Below, piece after piece: positions 1 to 7,655 of a stretch of 64,000 nt of DNA. The number at the start of each line of letters is the position of its first letter. Position 1 is the stretch's first letter. The stretch is from Halomicroarcula saliterrae (GTDB lineage Archaea; Halobacteriota; Halobacteria; Halobacteriales; Haloarculaceae). The DNA lies in the NCBI RefSeq assembly GCF_031624395.1, contig NZ_JAMQON010000009.1, positions 1-64,000 on the forward strand, read 5' to 3'. Below the pieces are notes generated by a model. It saw only the letters and a program-made list of their open reading frames with translations, was not told the origin of the DNA and did not search any database. The translations under genes were made by a program, and so were the position numbers.

Positions 1-985
1 TGATGCGCGAGAGCGTCGAGTCGCCCGCCGTCGACGTGACTTCGACTTCGAGGTAGCCCTCCTCGTTGATGGCGCCGGCGTACACCTCGTCACCTACCGT
101 CTTGTCGACGGGAACGCTCTCGCCGGTAATCGGCGACTGGTCGACCGCGCTCTCGCCGTCGGTGACCGTGCCGTCGAGCGGGATCTTGTCTCCGGGGCGG
201 ACGACCACGGTCTCACCCACCTCCACCTCGTCAGCGGGCACTGTGACTTCCTCGCCGTCGCGCACGACGGTGGCCTCGTCGGGCGACAGCTCCATCAGCT
301 CGCGCAGGGAGTCCCGCGCCCTATCCATCGCGTAGTCTTCGAGCAGCTCGGCAATGCTGAACAGGACGGCCAGCGTCGCCGCCTCGACGAAGTAACCGAT
401 ACCGGTCGCCGCGATGATCGCCGTCCCCATCAGCAGGTCTATGTCGAGGCTTCGGTTCTTCGCGGAGTAGTACCCGCTGCGGACGACGGGGACGCCACTG
501 GCGGCGACGGCGCCGAGGAACAGGATGTCGGCGACGTGAAGCGGGTAATCGAGGACGCTCGCCACCGCGACGTTCTGTGTCGTCAGGAGAAACTCGAAGA
601 GGAGGCCGACCGTGACGAGTGCCGCGCCGAACCACGTCTTCTTCGCGCGGGGGCTCGTCCAAACCTCCGACGGCGGCGCGATGTCGACACCATCATCCGT
701 TTCATCCGTCTCGTCGTCCGACCCTCCGACGACCTCGTAGCCGGCGGACTCAATCGCGTTGACCACGTCGGCCTCGCTGGTGCGATCGAGGTCGTACGTG
801 ACGTTGGCCGTGCCGGTCGTTGGCTGGAGCGTGGCGTCGACAACGCCGTCGACGCGCTGGAGGCTCTTGTCGACTTTCTGAGCGCAGGACGGACAGTCCA
901 TCTCGGGAACGACGAGGCGAGCGGTCAGCTCCCGTCGCTGGCCGTCCCCGCTCGCGTCCCCCGCTGTGTTCGGATTCTCTGTCAT
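1..985 (-). CDS. Heavy-metal-translocating P1B-type ATPase, N-terminal 328 residues
   Basis: The frame is open from an ATG at 985 to the window edge, so the gene is partial. An acidic leader is followed by a heavy-metal-associated domain with the metal-binding pair C31-P-S-C34. Hydrophobic segments follow from about residue 110, including one containing a charged DIDLL stretch. An actuator domain carries the signature TGES near residue 295. The phosphorylation site DKTGT lies beyond the edge. Such pumps export soft metals across the cell membrane at the cost of ATP; Zn/Cd versus Cu cannot be decided without the CPx helix. A palindrome sits over its promoter. Confidence 0.93.
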   Translation of the reverse strand, partial: MTENPNTAGDASGDGQRRELTARLVVPEMDCPSCAQKVDKSLQRVDGVVDATLQPTTGTANVTYDLDRTSEADVVNAIESAGYEVVGGSDDETDETDDGVDIAPPSEVWTSPRAKKTWFGAALVTVGLLFEFLLTTQNVAVASVLDYPLHVADILFLGAVAASGVPVVRSGYYSAKNRSLDIDLLMGTAIIAATGIGYFVEAATLAVLFSIAELLEDYAMDRARDSLRELMELSPDEATVVRDGEEVTVPADEVEVGETVVVRPGDKIPLDGTVTDGESAVDQSPITGESVPVDKTVGDEVYAGAINEEGYLEVEVTSTAGDSTLSRI

Positions 986-1022
986 TACTTCACAGTAGGG
1001 GCGTCAGTTCGATAAGCCTTAG

Positions 1023-1036
1023 TTGGAATATTCCAA
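1023..1036. promoter_or_regulatory. Perfect 14-bp palindrome upstream of the ATPase
   Basis: TTGGAATATTCCAA is a perfect palindrome 38 bp upstream of the ATPase ATG. It immediately precedes a TATA-like TTATCG stretch (about 1008-1013 on the minus strand), so it overlaps the expected BRE/TATA zone. This placement suits an operator for a dimeric, perhaps metal-responsive, regulator. The binding protein is unknown. Confidence 0.5.
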
Positions 1037-1044
1037 ACCGAGAA

Positions 1045-1794
1045 TCAGCGTGTTGCCGGGGTCTCTTCGGGCGACTTTTCGCCGGCGACGTGCTGCTTCG
1101 CCAAGTGTTCTTCCGCCCGACGGAGTCGGTAGGTGAGCGTCGATCGCGGCACTCCGAGATGCTCGGCCAGTTCGCCGACGTCGACCTCTCGGGGCGACTC
1201 GTAGTATCCGTGTTCAACGGCGGCCTGGAGTGCGGCCTCCTGATCTGGAGACAGACGATTTTGCCTCTCATCGACTCCCCCCACTGACGCTGTCATCTCC
1301 GTGGTTCGAAGCATCTCCATCTGGGCGCAGTCCCCGACGGCGACTTCGAGGGCGTCGAAGAACGCGGCTACATCGCCCTCTCCGGAGTGGATCAGCCGCC
1401 ACGTGTAATGGCGACCCTCGTGACGGGTCTCGAACAGCACGCCATCGCCGAGGTGGTCGCGAGCGATGTGGGGGACAGATGCGCAGGAGGGGGTTCGCTC
1501 CCAGTCGGAGTACAGGACGAGTGTGTCGTCCATGCGGTCGAGAATGTGGGTGGTTTGGGTTGCGCCGCAGTCCTCGGTCACGAGGCAGTCGGCGTAGTAG
1601 TCGCTGGTGAGAAAGGCGTCCTCGATGGCGTCGAGTGCCTCCGGAGTACCGGTCGCGTGGTCGACCCGCCAGAGCTGCTCGGCAGTGGCGTGCAGCGAGA
1701 GCGAGCGGACCCGAGCGCCGGGGTGGTTGGCGAGGGCGTCCGCTACCCTGTTACACCCCGACTCGTATTCGAGGGCGAAAACGAGTTCGCGCAT
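1045..1794 (-). CDS. Bacterio-opsin-activator-type HTH regulator (249 aa)
   Basis: The C-terminal ~60 residues form an HTH_10-type domain (LSPDQ start, then an AEHLGVPRSTLTYRLRRAE helix-turn-helix). The N-terminal ~180 residues match the sensory half of haloarchaeal HTH_10 proteins, with several Cys and His residues (DCGATQ, HTLH-like stretches) that could bind metal or sense redox. A longer frame exists, but a TATA box (TTATATCC, 1815-1822) about 25 nt upstream of the ATG at 1794 supports this start and a near-leaderless transcript. It lies just upstream of the metal ATPase on the same strand, so it may control it. Confidence 0.85.
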   Translation of the reverse strand: MRELVFALEYESGCNRVADALANHPGARVRSLSLHATAEQLWRVDHATGTPEALDAIEDAFLTSDYYADCLVTEDCGATQTTHILDRMDDTLVLYSDWERTPSCASVPHIARDHLGDGVLFETRHEGRHYTWRLIHSGEGDVAAFFDALEVAVGDCAQMEMLRTTEMTASVGGVDERQNRLSPDQEAALQAAVEHGYYESPREVDVGELAEHLGVPRSTLTYRLRRAEEHLAKQHVAGEKSPEETPATR

Positions 1795-1814
1795 ACTCAC
1801 ACGTAGAGGGTGGC

Positions 1815-1822
1815 TGGATATA
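1815..1822 (-). promoter_or_regulatory. TATA box of the HTH_10 regulator
   Basis: TTATATCC read on the minus strand, about 25 nt upstream of the chosen ATG at 1794, the normal archaeal spacing for a leaderless mRNA. Confidence 0.5.
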
Positions 1823-1845
1823 ACACGTCGGCTCGGAGCTTCCAT

Positions 1846-2152
1846 CGTACTGATTGGAGTCCCACCAAATCGTAGTCTCATCTCTAGGCTGCCGAAAATA
1901 GTATAGCAGTATATGGTGTACACAATTTGAATTAGTCCAAAACGTCCTTTTTGATGCCTCAAGAGCCCTAATTCGAGCAATACGCGTTTGAGGCAAAGTG
2001 CTTACGTTTACTCCAATAAGCGTACTTTGTCCGACCAAAATCCCACGATGCATAGGACTCAATCCTATCCTCGATCGTGAATCCGACGGTGATCAGCCCA
2101 GTTGGTCAACCTGCGATGATAGATACTCTTGTAGAGCGCTGACCGTCTCTTC
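1846..2152. other. Non-coding stretch left of the recombinase
   Basis: About 300 bp without a convincing gene on either strand; the open frames here have the wrong composition for this genome. It lies between the regulator-type genes on the left and the recombinase region, so an attachment site could be here, but no tRNA half or direct repeat was recognised. Confidence 0.4.
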
Positions 2153-2358
2153 TCAGACAGCTGCTGCCCCGAAATCACTGCGATATCCGTGCTTGAATTC
2201 TTTCACTCGGTCATATTTCCAGTCCACGCTCAAGTTGCTCCTACAGCGCAGCCTCATCTCCTCGCCGCAGATGTGATATAGTACCCTTTGTTGTCGGCGA
2301 ACCGTGGATAGTGACCGTTCGCTTGTGGGTTCTCGGGAACGACCTCGTCGTCAGTCAT
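2153..2358 (-). pseudogene. Frameshifted small recombinase-partner gene
   Basis: An ATG overlaps the recombinase stop (ATGA). Translation starts MTDDEVVPENPQANGHYP and stops after 34 residues. From about 2275, another frame continues sensibly (CGEEMRLRC, then VDWKYDRVKEFKHGYR) to a stop at 2153. Removing two bases in the run TATATCACATC would rejoin the frames. The rebuilt ~67-residue protein would have a small Cys pair and follow the recombinase in an operon. The family is not recognised. Confidence 0.55.
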
Positions 2359-2951
2359 AGTTCGGCCTCGGTGAACGCCTGATCGATGACGTCCTCGCTG
2401 GGGGCGTTCAGGTAGGGCTCAATCGCCGCGAAAGAGTCCCACCCACCGACGGCCATCACGACACGGGGATTCATCTGTTCGTCGACGAGGAGCCGTTGAG
2501 CGAAGCGCCGGCGGAGATCGTGAGTCGAAACCTTCTCGAAGTCGTCATCATCGGTCGCGTCGGCTGCACGTGCAGCGGTTCGGCGCACGACGGCCCGGAC
2601 ACCCGGTTGAGACAGATCGATGTAGGGGTCGTTAGGTGCGATATTATGCTCGTTCTGGTAGCGCTGGAGCGCTCCCTCAACATCGCTCGGCAGATACGCG
2701 TCGCGAGGCTTTCCGCCGTTTCCGCCCGTGTCCTTGCCAGCGCGGACACGCAGTCGGTATTGCCCGCTCTCTGTTTCCTTCACGTCTTTCGGACGCACCT
2801 GCGGAATCTCGAACGCCCGCAACCCCACGAACGCGCCTAATTGGATGATGATGTCATCTCGTGTGCTGTTGGCGGCCCGACGGAGGTCCTCGATTTCCTG
2901 GTCGGTGAGCCACACCTTGTGTTCGTTCCCAGCTGTCGATTCGATACGCAT
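2355..2951 (-). CDS. Tyrosine recombinase/integrase, catalytic domain only (198 aa)
   Basis: The catalytic set is visible: R45 (GLRAFE), a candidate Lys in the K-rich hairpin near 73-81, H144 and R147 (STHDLRRRF), W171 (GGWDS) and Y180 (EPYL). At 198 residues it lacks the usual N-terminal core-binding domain of XerC/D-like enzymes (about 300 aa). Such enzymes cut and rejoin DNA through a 3'-phosphotyrosine and drive integration or excision of mobile elements. It sits at the left flank of the accessory region, so it may be the element's integrase. The target site is not identified. Confidence 0.85.
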   Translation of the reverse strand: MRIESTAGNEHKVWLTDQEIEDLRRAANSTRDDIIIQLGAFVGLRAFEIPQVRPKDVKETESGQYRLRVRAGKDTGGNGGKPRDAYLPSDVEGALQRYQNEHNIAPNDPYIDLSQPGVRAVVRRTAARAADATDDDDFEKVSTHDLRRRFAQRLLVDEQMNPRVVMAVGGWDSFAAIEPYLNAPSEDVIDQAFTEAEL

Positions 2952-3175
2952 TACGATTACTTATATTTCCGTTTGTAAAGTATCTAGTGGTTAGAAAAAG
3001 CGGGGGTATACACACCGGATTTCCGCTGTAAATCGCGGAATCTGTTACGACTTATCTAACAAGTCGTTACTGTATCGATATTCACACTGAGCGACGTTCC
3101 GGAAGGGTATCTTCCTGGCTTCAACCCCGCGCTTGAAGACTTAGGACCGGTCTCTACTCCTTCAGACGCTGAGGA
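2952..3175. other. Intergenic region with an imperfect inverted repeat (3044-3070)
   Basis: The recombinase promoter should lie here. GTTACGACTT (3044-3053) and AAGTCGTTAC (3061-3070) form a 10-bp inverted repeat with one mismatch and a 7-bp loop. It could be a recombinase-binding or regulatory site; nothing else was recognised. Confidence 0.35.
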
Positions 3176-3532
3176 CTACTCGTTGTGGTAGATGTGAAGG
3201 TCGGCGAAGTCCTGCCAGTTCTGTAGGAGGTAGTCCCGCATCCGATAGAAGGAGTAGCCGTCATCAAGCCACACCTTCTTCTCTTCGTCGCTGTCAGGAG
3301 GTAGATACTCCTTGTCGAGATGTGGTTGACCGTGACGAGTATCCATCCCCACGATTTCGTCGTTTTCGTCGAGTGGTGACTCGGCTTTCTGGACGAGGGA
3401 CCACCCGTAGTTTTCGGCGTCTTCTGTGGGATTGTAGTTATCGAAATCGGAGGGGTCGGGTTCGACATACCCGACAAGAAAGTAGTTGTCTCCCCGATAG
3501 TTTCCGAGGTCGATACTGTCAAATCGTTCCAT
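3176..3532 (-). CDS. TumE-like toxin candidate (118 aa)
   Basis: An acidic single-domain protein. The central stretch EIVGMDTRHGQPHLDKEY followed by a C-terminal helical DYLLQNWQDFADLHIY recalls the (I)DN.HGKPHxH core of TumE-type toxin families often linked in haloarchaea to HVO_A0114-type DNA-binding proteins. Just such a gene starts divergently at 3861. The pairing is suggestive, but TumE pairs are normally co-directional, so the assignment is tentative. A larger overlapping frame on the same strand has the wrong composition and is ignored. Confidence 0.5.
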   Translation of the reverse strand: MERFDSIDLGNYRGDNYFLVGYVEPDPSDFDNYNPTEDAENYGWSLVQKAESPLDENDEIVGMDTRHGQPHLDKEYLPPDSDEEKKVWLDDGYSFYRMRDYLLQNWQDFADLHIYHNE

Positions 3533-3860
3533 CGACCATCACCTGTGCACCTGTCGCCGTTGCGTTTGTGTTCGTAATCATTCAACTCACCAGAGAATCC
3601 ACTGCTCGCGCGCACCCGTCGCACCAGCATAGCACCCGCTCTGAATCTGGTGATTTCACGGTATAGAAGGCCGCTACTCAGACAGTAGATGGGTAGAACG
3701 CCGGCCGGCGTAGCAGAGATGCTCTCATTATACACAACGAGTGCTGGCCACTTAAATTTTTCGACAATATATTTAGAGACAAGATATTAGCTGAAAAGCC
3801 TAAATTCTGCACTATCGAAACACTCTTGACCGTTGCAGTTCTAACAACGGTTAAGGAGTA

Positions 3861-4253
3861 ATGAATATGCCTGAGTTCGAAGACCCACCAGCTTCGGTGT
3901 CCGATCCGAACGACTTCGAGAGCGAGGAGGCAGACGTAGATGACCGTCTGAAACGCCGCGCTGCGTTCTCGGAAACGCTCACACAGCACGGATTCCCCGA
4001 CACGCTTGTTCTCGCCCGGGAACGCGCCGAGGATATCTTCCACGACCGCCGCCTGGATCTGCTCGATTACTTGAAAGACCATGAGCCCAACTCGGTCCGC
4101 GCTCTCGCTGATGAGTTAGGTTACGACAAAGGTGTGATCAGTCGCGATCTTCAGAAGCTCGCCCGCATTGACGTCATTGAGTACGTTGAAGACGGTCGTG
4201 CGAAAGCTCCGCGGCTCAAGCACAACCACATTGCCATCGAACCGGTCGTCTGA
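3861..4253 (+). CDS. HVO_A0114-family winged-helix DNA-binding protein (130 aa)
   Basis: An acidic N-terminal arm is followed by a helical segment (RERAEDIFHDRRLDLLDYL) and a winged helix (SVRALADELGYDKGVISRDLQKLARIDVIEY). This is the layout of the HVO_A0114 putative DNA-binding family, commonly the antitoxin or repressor of small toxin pairs. GGAG lies 5 nt before the ATG; a second ATG two codons on is an alternative start. It is divergent from the TumE-like gene across 328 bp. Confidence 0.75.
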   Translation: MNMPEFEDPPASVSDPNDFESEEADVDDRLKRRAAFSETLTQHGFPDTLVLARERAEDIFHDRRLDLLDYLKDHEPNSVRALADELGYDKGVISRDLQKLARIDVIEYVEDGRAKAPRLKHNHIAIEPVV

Positions 4254-4353
4254 TCACACTCTATACCTTCTATTCTTCCTCTCTTTCTACGGCTCTGAAA
4301 AGCCGGGATACTCCGCCCAACACCGTTTGTTGGCTAAGCAGATACTTCGCCAC

Positions 4354-4396
4354 GTTAACCAACGCTATCCGAGAGAATGACCGAATGTTGGTTAAC
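4354..4396. repeat. Dispersed inverted repeat, copy 1
   Basis: Arms GTTAACCAAC (4354-4363) and GTTGGTTAAC (4387-4396) are perfect complements around a 23-bp spacer. It is one of seven such elements in the window with identical 9-10 bp arms and unrelated spacers. It lies 52 bp upstream of the start at 4448. Confidence 0.85.
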
Positions 4397-4447
4397 GAGC
4401 CCTAAACACTCTAGGAACAGTAGCTAGTCCTCTTGACACGAGCACCG

Positions 4448-4648
4448 ATGACCGACCGCACCTACCTCCGGGCGGCCCTCAAGGCGGGCTTCGAGGTCGC
4501 CGACCTCGCGAAAGCCCACGACGTATCGAAGAAATCCATCTATCGAGCCATCGACCGGCACGACCTCACACGAGAGCAGCCGCAGCGTAACGGCGCCGCC
4601 CGGTGGCTCTGGAACGCACCTCCGGATACGGTCCTGGGGGATGACTGA
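4448..4648 (+). CDS. Small homeodomain-like HTH protein (66 aa)
   Basis: MTDRTYLRAAL opens a compact helix-turn-helix (FEVADLAKAHDVSKKSIYRAIDRH) of the Hin/Trp-repressor type, with a short basic tail. Its stop overlaps the next gene by 8 nt (ATGACTGA), so the two are probably translationally coupled. Size and context suit a plasmid-encoded regulator. Confidence 0.7.
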   Translation: MTDRTYLRAALKAGFEVADLAKAHDVSKKSIYRAIDRHDLTREQPQRNGAARWLWNAPPDTVLGDD

Positions 4649-5294
4649 TGGGCGCGATCGAACCGCTGTCCCCGAGAGCGCGAACGGCACCGTCGACGGC
4701 GAACTCCTCCAGACCATCGAGGCCGTCGAGGAAGGCGACTTTCTCGTGCTCAACAGCGACTTCCGGATTTGGGAGGTAACCGACGTGGTCGACCGCCCGA
4801 TCGAGGACCCGGCTGACGACCGCCAGTCCAAGCACGTGCTCCGTCTGGCCAATTAGTACGCTACCTTCGGCCTGGAACTCATCGAGTATCCCGACTGCCA
4901 CGAGGCAACTATCCACGTTCTGGAGACCAACGACTGCTACGAGGCCGACCAGACATTCTCCGTCGACGACGTCCAGGTGCTGGACCAGGAGGTCCCGTGG
5001 GTGGTCGTCGAGAACGCGTCGGCGTATCACTTCCCGGACCCACACGCGGCCGCCTACGGCGAAGCTGCGCCCGCATGTGGGGTCGGCGATGCGGACGACA
5101 GCTTTCGGATAACACGCATCAACACAGTCTACCCCGCCTACTCCGGCTGTCGGGACTGCTTGCGCCACGCCAAGCCCGTCAAACTGCAGCCGGTCCACTG
5201 TCCGAAGTGCAACAAAGCCACCTGCCACGGGATGTTTCAGGAGGTGGAGATGGCAGCCGTCGACGCCCTCTCAATCACGTGTCCGAGCGACTGA
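4641..5294 (+). pseudogene. Zinc-ribbon plasmid gene interrupted by one TAG
   Basis: Frame 4641-4856 (71 codons) ends at TAG 4854-4856, and the same frame continues without break to 5294. Both parts have haloarchaeal composition. The first gives an acidic start with a DFLVLNSDFRIWEV strand motif. The second gives a Cys-rich region (SGCRDCLRH, then HCPKCNKATC) that looks like two zinc knuckles. One in-frame nonsense codon in a ~217-residue gene is the simplest reading. A downstream GTG at 4977 could restart a 105-residue C-terminal product. The family is not recognised. Confidence 0.7.
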
Positions 5295-5383
5295 TGTGAC
5301 TTCGACGGTGTCGTCGAGCTCCCTTTCGAACGGTGACCCTGGGGGTGTGGTGTCCGATGTGGTACTGCTCTTGATAAACTATA

Positions 5384-5453
5384 TCTGGCTATATGGAATT
5401 TCTCAACACCCTACAGTGATTGCTACAGGAAATTCTATAGCAATCCCTATATG
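5384..5453. repeat. CTATAG-type repeat cluster 1
   Basis: CTATATGGAATT (5389-5400), CTACAG variants and CTATAG-N5-CCTATAT (5435-5452) recur between the zinc-ribbon pseudogene and the RHH gene. The same degenerate unit, CTATAG-(A/G)-AT-CCTATAG, recurs around the partition genes. The rest of the 325-bp gap 5295-5620 holds nothing else recognisable. Confidence 0.5.
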
Positions 5454-5620
5454 CAGTTCAAGCAGCAATTCGGTAGACACCATCAGCGAGTCGCCTGCAA
5501 ACCGCCGTTGTTTGGAGGTCGTTCAGCTGCTTAGACTGTATTCCCTCACTCCAGGTTCTTCTCGCGGTCCTGCTGACTACAGGGCACAAATATTATATAA
5601 ATGGCGACGTATGTGTACGT

Positions 5621-6091
5621 ATGCGTCCAGAGATACCATCGAATCTCGAAGAGCGAATTACAGAGGTCTGCTGGGAGGCTGGATATCCCTCGACTGGCGA
5701 GTTCGTTCGTGAGGCGACGAGGCGGCACGTAGATGATCTGAAAGATAAACAGGGACAAGGAGACTCAGGAGTTTTAGTTTTCGAGGATGATGAACTGGAC
5801 AAGCCCCGACACAGGATTCCTGTTGAATTCCGTCTTGTAATGAGTAAGGATGGCGTCGAAATTGAAGCTATAAAGGTGACCCACGTGAACCGAGATGGGT
5901 ACAACTGGTTCGACGGGGAAGAGCAAAAGCGCGTCAGAGACCACCTTACCCATGGTGGCAATACCCTGCTAAGTTTTCAGAATCTAAATCGAGAGTTCGA
6001 GATAGACCCGAAACTCACGTGGAAAAGAATAGACAACGATCAGTTCTCAGTGGTGGAGCTAGAACTTCTTAATCCCGTAACGTGGAAGTAA
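5621..6091 (+). CDS. Ribbon-helix-helix-type protein with unknown C-terminal domain (156 aa)
   Basis: The first ~42 residues (MRPEIPSNLEERITEVCWEA, then STGEFVREATRRHVDDL) resemble a ribbon-helix-helix DNA-binding domain. The next ~110 residues are a beta-rich acidic domain not recognised. It sits between two CTATAG repeat clusters and is convergent with the parA operon, so it may bind those repeats as a centromere-binding or copy-control factor. That role is inferred from position only. TATA-like ATTATATAAAT lies about 25-30 nt before the start. Confidence 0.55.
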   Translation: MRPEIPSNLEERITEVCWEAGYPSTGEFVREATRRHVDDLKDKQGQGDSGVLVFEDDELDKPRHRIPVEFRLVMSKDGVEIEAIKVTHVNRDGYNWFDGEEQKRVRDHLTHGGNTLLSFQNLNREFEIDPKLTWKRIDNDQFSVVELELLNPVTWK

Positions 6092-6148
6092 GCAAATTCA
6101 GCACGCTCCTTCTGTTATACGGTGAGGGTTCAGCAGCACTCCAAGTCT

Positions 6149-6190
6149 CTATAGCGAATCCTAAAGAATAGCCTATATTAATTCCTATAG
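6149..6190. repeat. CTATAG-type repeat cluster 2
   Basis: CTATAG at 6149-6154, a CCTATATTAATT unit at 6172-6182 and CTATAG at 6185-6190, in the convergent gap between the RHH gene and the partition operon. The last overlaps the stop codon of the ParA partner gene. Confidence 0.5.
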
Positions 6191-6571
6191 TCCTTTTGTG
6201 GCCTGTTTTCGGACCGCTTCCCGGACGGCCTCGAATTGCTCCGGGGCTGCTTCTTGGAAGCCCACACGCAGTGCTAACCGAAGAATCGCACTCCGGTCAA
6301 CATTACTCTCCTCGATATCGAGTCGCTCCTGGAGCCCATGACCGACTGCATCCAGATGATCTGGATTCTCCTCGAGGGCTCGGATGAAGGCCGCGAGCTG
6401 GCCGTCCCACACACTGACCGTCTTTTGCTGATCGCCGGCGTCGATAGCCTCGAGCTCGTCGACGATATCCTCGACGAGGTCCTGCCGGTCCATCTCCTTC
6501 GCTGCGGAGTCCAGTCGGTCACCCTGCGAGGTCTGTGCTTTCAAATCTTCTAGGTCTGGGTCGTCACTCAT
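6185..6571 (-). CDS. ParA partner protein, ParB-like role (128 aa)
   Basis: An acidic helical protein (MSDDPDLEDLKAQTSQGD...) whose last ~45 residues (NVDRSAILRLALRVGFQEA) look like a small RHH/arc-type fold. Its ATG overlaps the parA stop by 8 nt (ATGAGTGA), the normal arrangement for plasmid ParA with its small DNA-binding partner. Family membership is inferred from operon position; no ParB nuclease motif is present. An upstream ATG at 6580 is possible but lies further inside parA. Confidence 0.6.
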   Translation of the reverse strand: MSDDPDLEDLKAQTSQGDRLDSAAKEMDRQDLVEDIVDELEAIDAGDQQKTVSVWDGQLAAFIRALEENPDHLDAVGHGLQERLDIEESNVDRSAILRLALRVGFQEAAPEQFEAVREAVRKQATKGL

Positions 6572-7430
6572 CGGTCTCACCGTCCAGCTGTTCGACCAGC
6601 GCGCTAGCGGCGTTCAGATACGCGTCACGGGCCCGGCCCGCAGTGGTCGAGGGTTCGGCTATCGCGAAGGCCGTCTCACCGCTCTCAGCAGCGTTGCGGA
6701 TGTCCTGTGAGTACGGTACGTAGGCCGGCGCAATCGCGTCGGGATACGCTTCTTGGAACGATTCGAGATACTCCTCGGCGAGATTGGTCCGGGTGTCGAC
6801 CTTGTTCGGGAGAACGAGCGACAGCTCGATATCGACGGCGAAGTTCTCGTCGATCTTCTCGAGGTCCTGGCGGAGTGCATCGGCTTGCTCGGCTTCGAAG
6901 GGTCCCATCTCGACAGGCGTGATGACGTGGCGAGCCGCCCAAAGGCCGTTGTAGGAGACGTTATTGGTCATGCCCGGCAGGTCGATGAGAACGACATCGT
7001 ACGAGAGCGGGTCGACGTACTCGTCGAGGAACTGCTCGAGGCGACTGTACCGCTCGCGAGCATCGTCGATGTTCCCGAGCTCGGCATCAAGCGTGTCGAG
7101 CCCCGGGTGGGCGGGGATGAGGTCCGGCCCCTCGTCGGTCGCGATGACTAGGTCGGCGACCGCGTCGTCGCCAAGCTTGCCGGCGATGGTGTCCCAGGCA
7201 TCGTCAAAGACCGTGCTGATGTTGGGCCACGCCTCGTCAGTGTCGATCTGCTCTCGGTACTGGCCCCAGACGCCGAAGTGTTTCGCGAGGTCGCCTTGCT
7301 TCCCGGCGAGGTCGATGAGGAGGACGTCGTGCCCCTGTTCGCTGAGTGCGACGCCGAGGTGGGCTGTCGTCGTCGTCTTGCCGGTGCCGCCTTTGTCGAG
7401 GAACGCGGCGGCGCGTAGTGTATCTGCCAT
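6564..7430 (-). CDS. parA: ParA-family partition ATPase (288 aa)
   Basis: The deviant Walker A motif KGGTGKTT occurs at residues 13-20, a Walker A' region at LLIDLAGKQGD, and a Walker B-like VVLIDLPG near 145. Length and order match plasmid ParA/Soj proteins, which use ATP-dependent non-specific DNA binding to move plasmid copies apart. It is first in an operon with the small partner gene. Its promoter region contains four CTATAG-type units, which suggests autoregulation or a centromere. A 184-bp copy of the start of this gene plus its promoter lies at 13985-14168. Confidence 0.9.
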   Translation of the reverse strand: MADTLRAAAFLDKGGTGKTTTTAHLGVALSEQGHDVLLIDLAGKQGDLAKHFGVWGQYREQIDTDEAWPNISTVFDDAWDTIAGKLGDDAVADLVIATDEGPDLIPAHPGLDTLDAELGNIDDARERYSRLEQFLDEYVDPLSYDVVLIDLPGMTNNVSYNGLWAARHVITPVEMGPFEAEQADALRQDLEKIDENFAVDIELSLVLPNKVDTRTNLAEEYLESFQEAYPDAIAPAYVPYSQDIRNAAESGETAFAIAEPSTTAGRARDAYLNAASALVEQLDGETDE

Positions 7431-7438
7431 TTGCTGTC

Positions 7439-7522
7439 CCTATAGTACTCACTATAGGATTTGCTGTAGGCTTAAATCTATGTCAGACATTTATTGAAAA
7501 TGGAATATAGGTATTCCTATAG
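7439..7522. repeat. CTATAG-type repeat cluster 3 (parA promoter)
   Basis: CTATAG occurs at 7440-7445, 7452-7457 and 7517-7522, with ATATAG at 7505-7510: two pairs spaced 12 bp between starts. ATTTAAGCC between them on the minus strand could be the parA TATA element. The pairs are good candidates for a partition site or operator; a second copy of this region is at 14074-14156. Confidence 0.6.
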
Positions 7523-7655
7523 GTCCCCTTTAGTTACAATCTAACAGTTCGGATTACTACCGTTGATTGTATGCTTTTTCACCGGTGCTAGCCGTCGGCG
7601 GTCAGCACTGGTTGATGGCGCCAGTGAATCGGCCAGTCAAATTGAGACGAGCATT

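Noticed and set aside
321-843. Minus-strand frames opposite and within the ATPase
   Set aside because: Arg/Ser-rich products in other frames of a clear ATPase gene; shadows of GC-rich coding sequence.
2101-2300. Complete insertion sequence
   Set aside because: No transposase gene or terminal inverted repeats were found here or elsewhere; only an IS200/IS605-type end at ~14.2 kb.
3154-3735. 193-residue minus-strand frame overlapping the TumE-like gene
   Set aside because: Ser/Thr/Arg-rich composition, in contrast to the acidic product of the frame 3176-3532.
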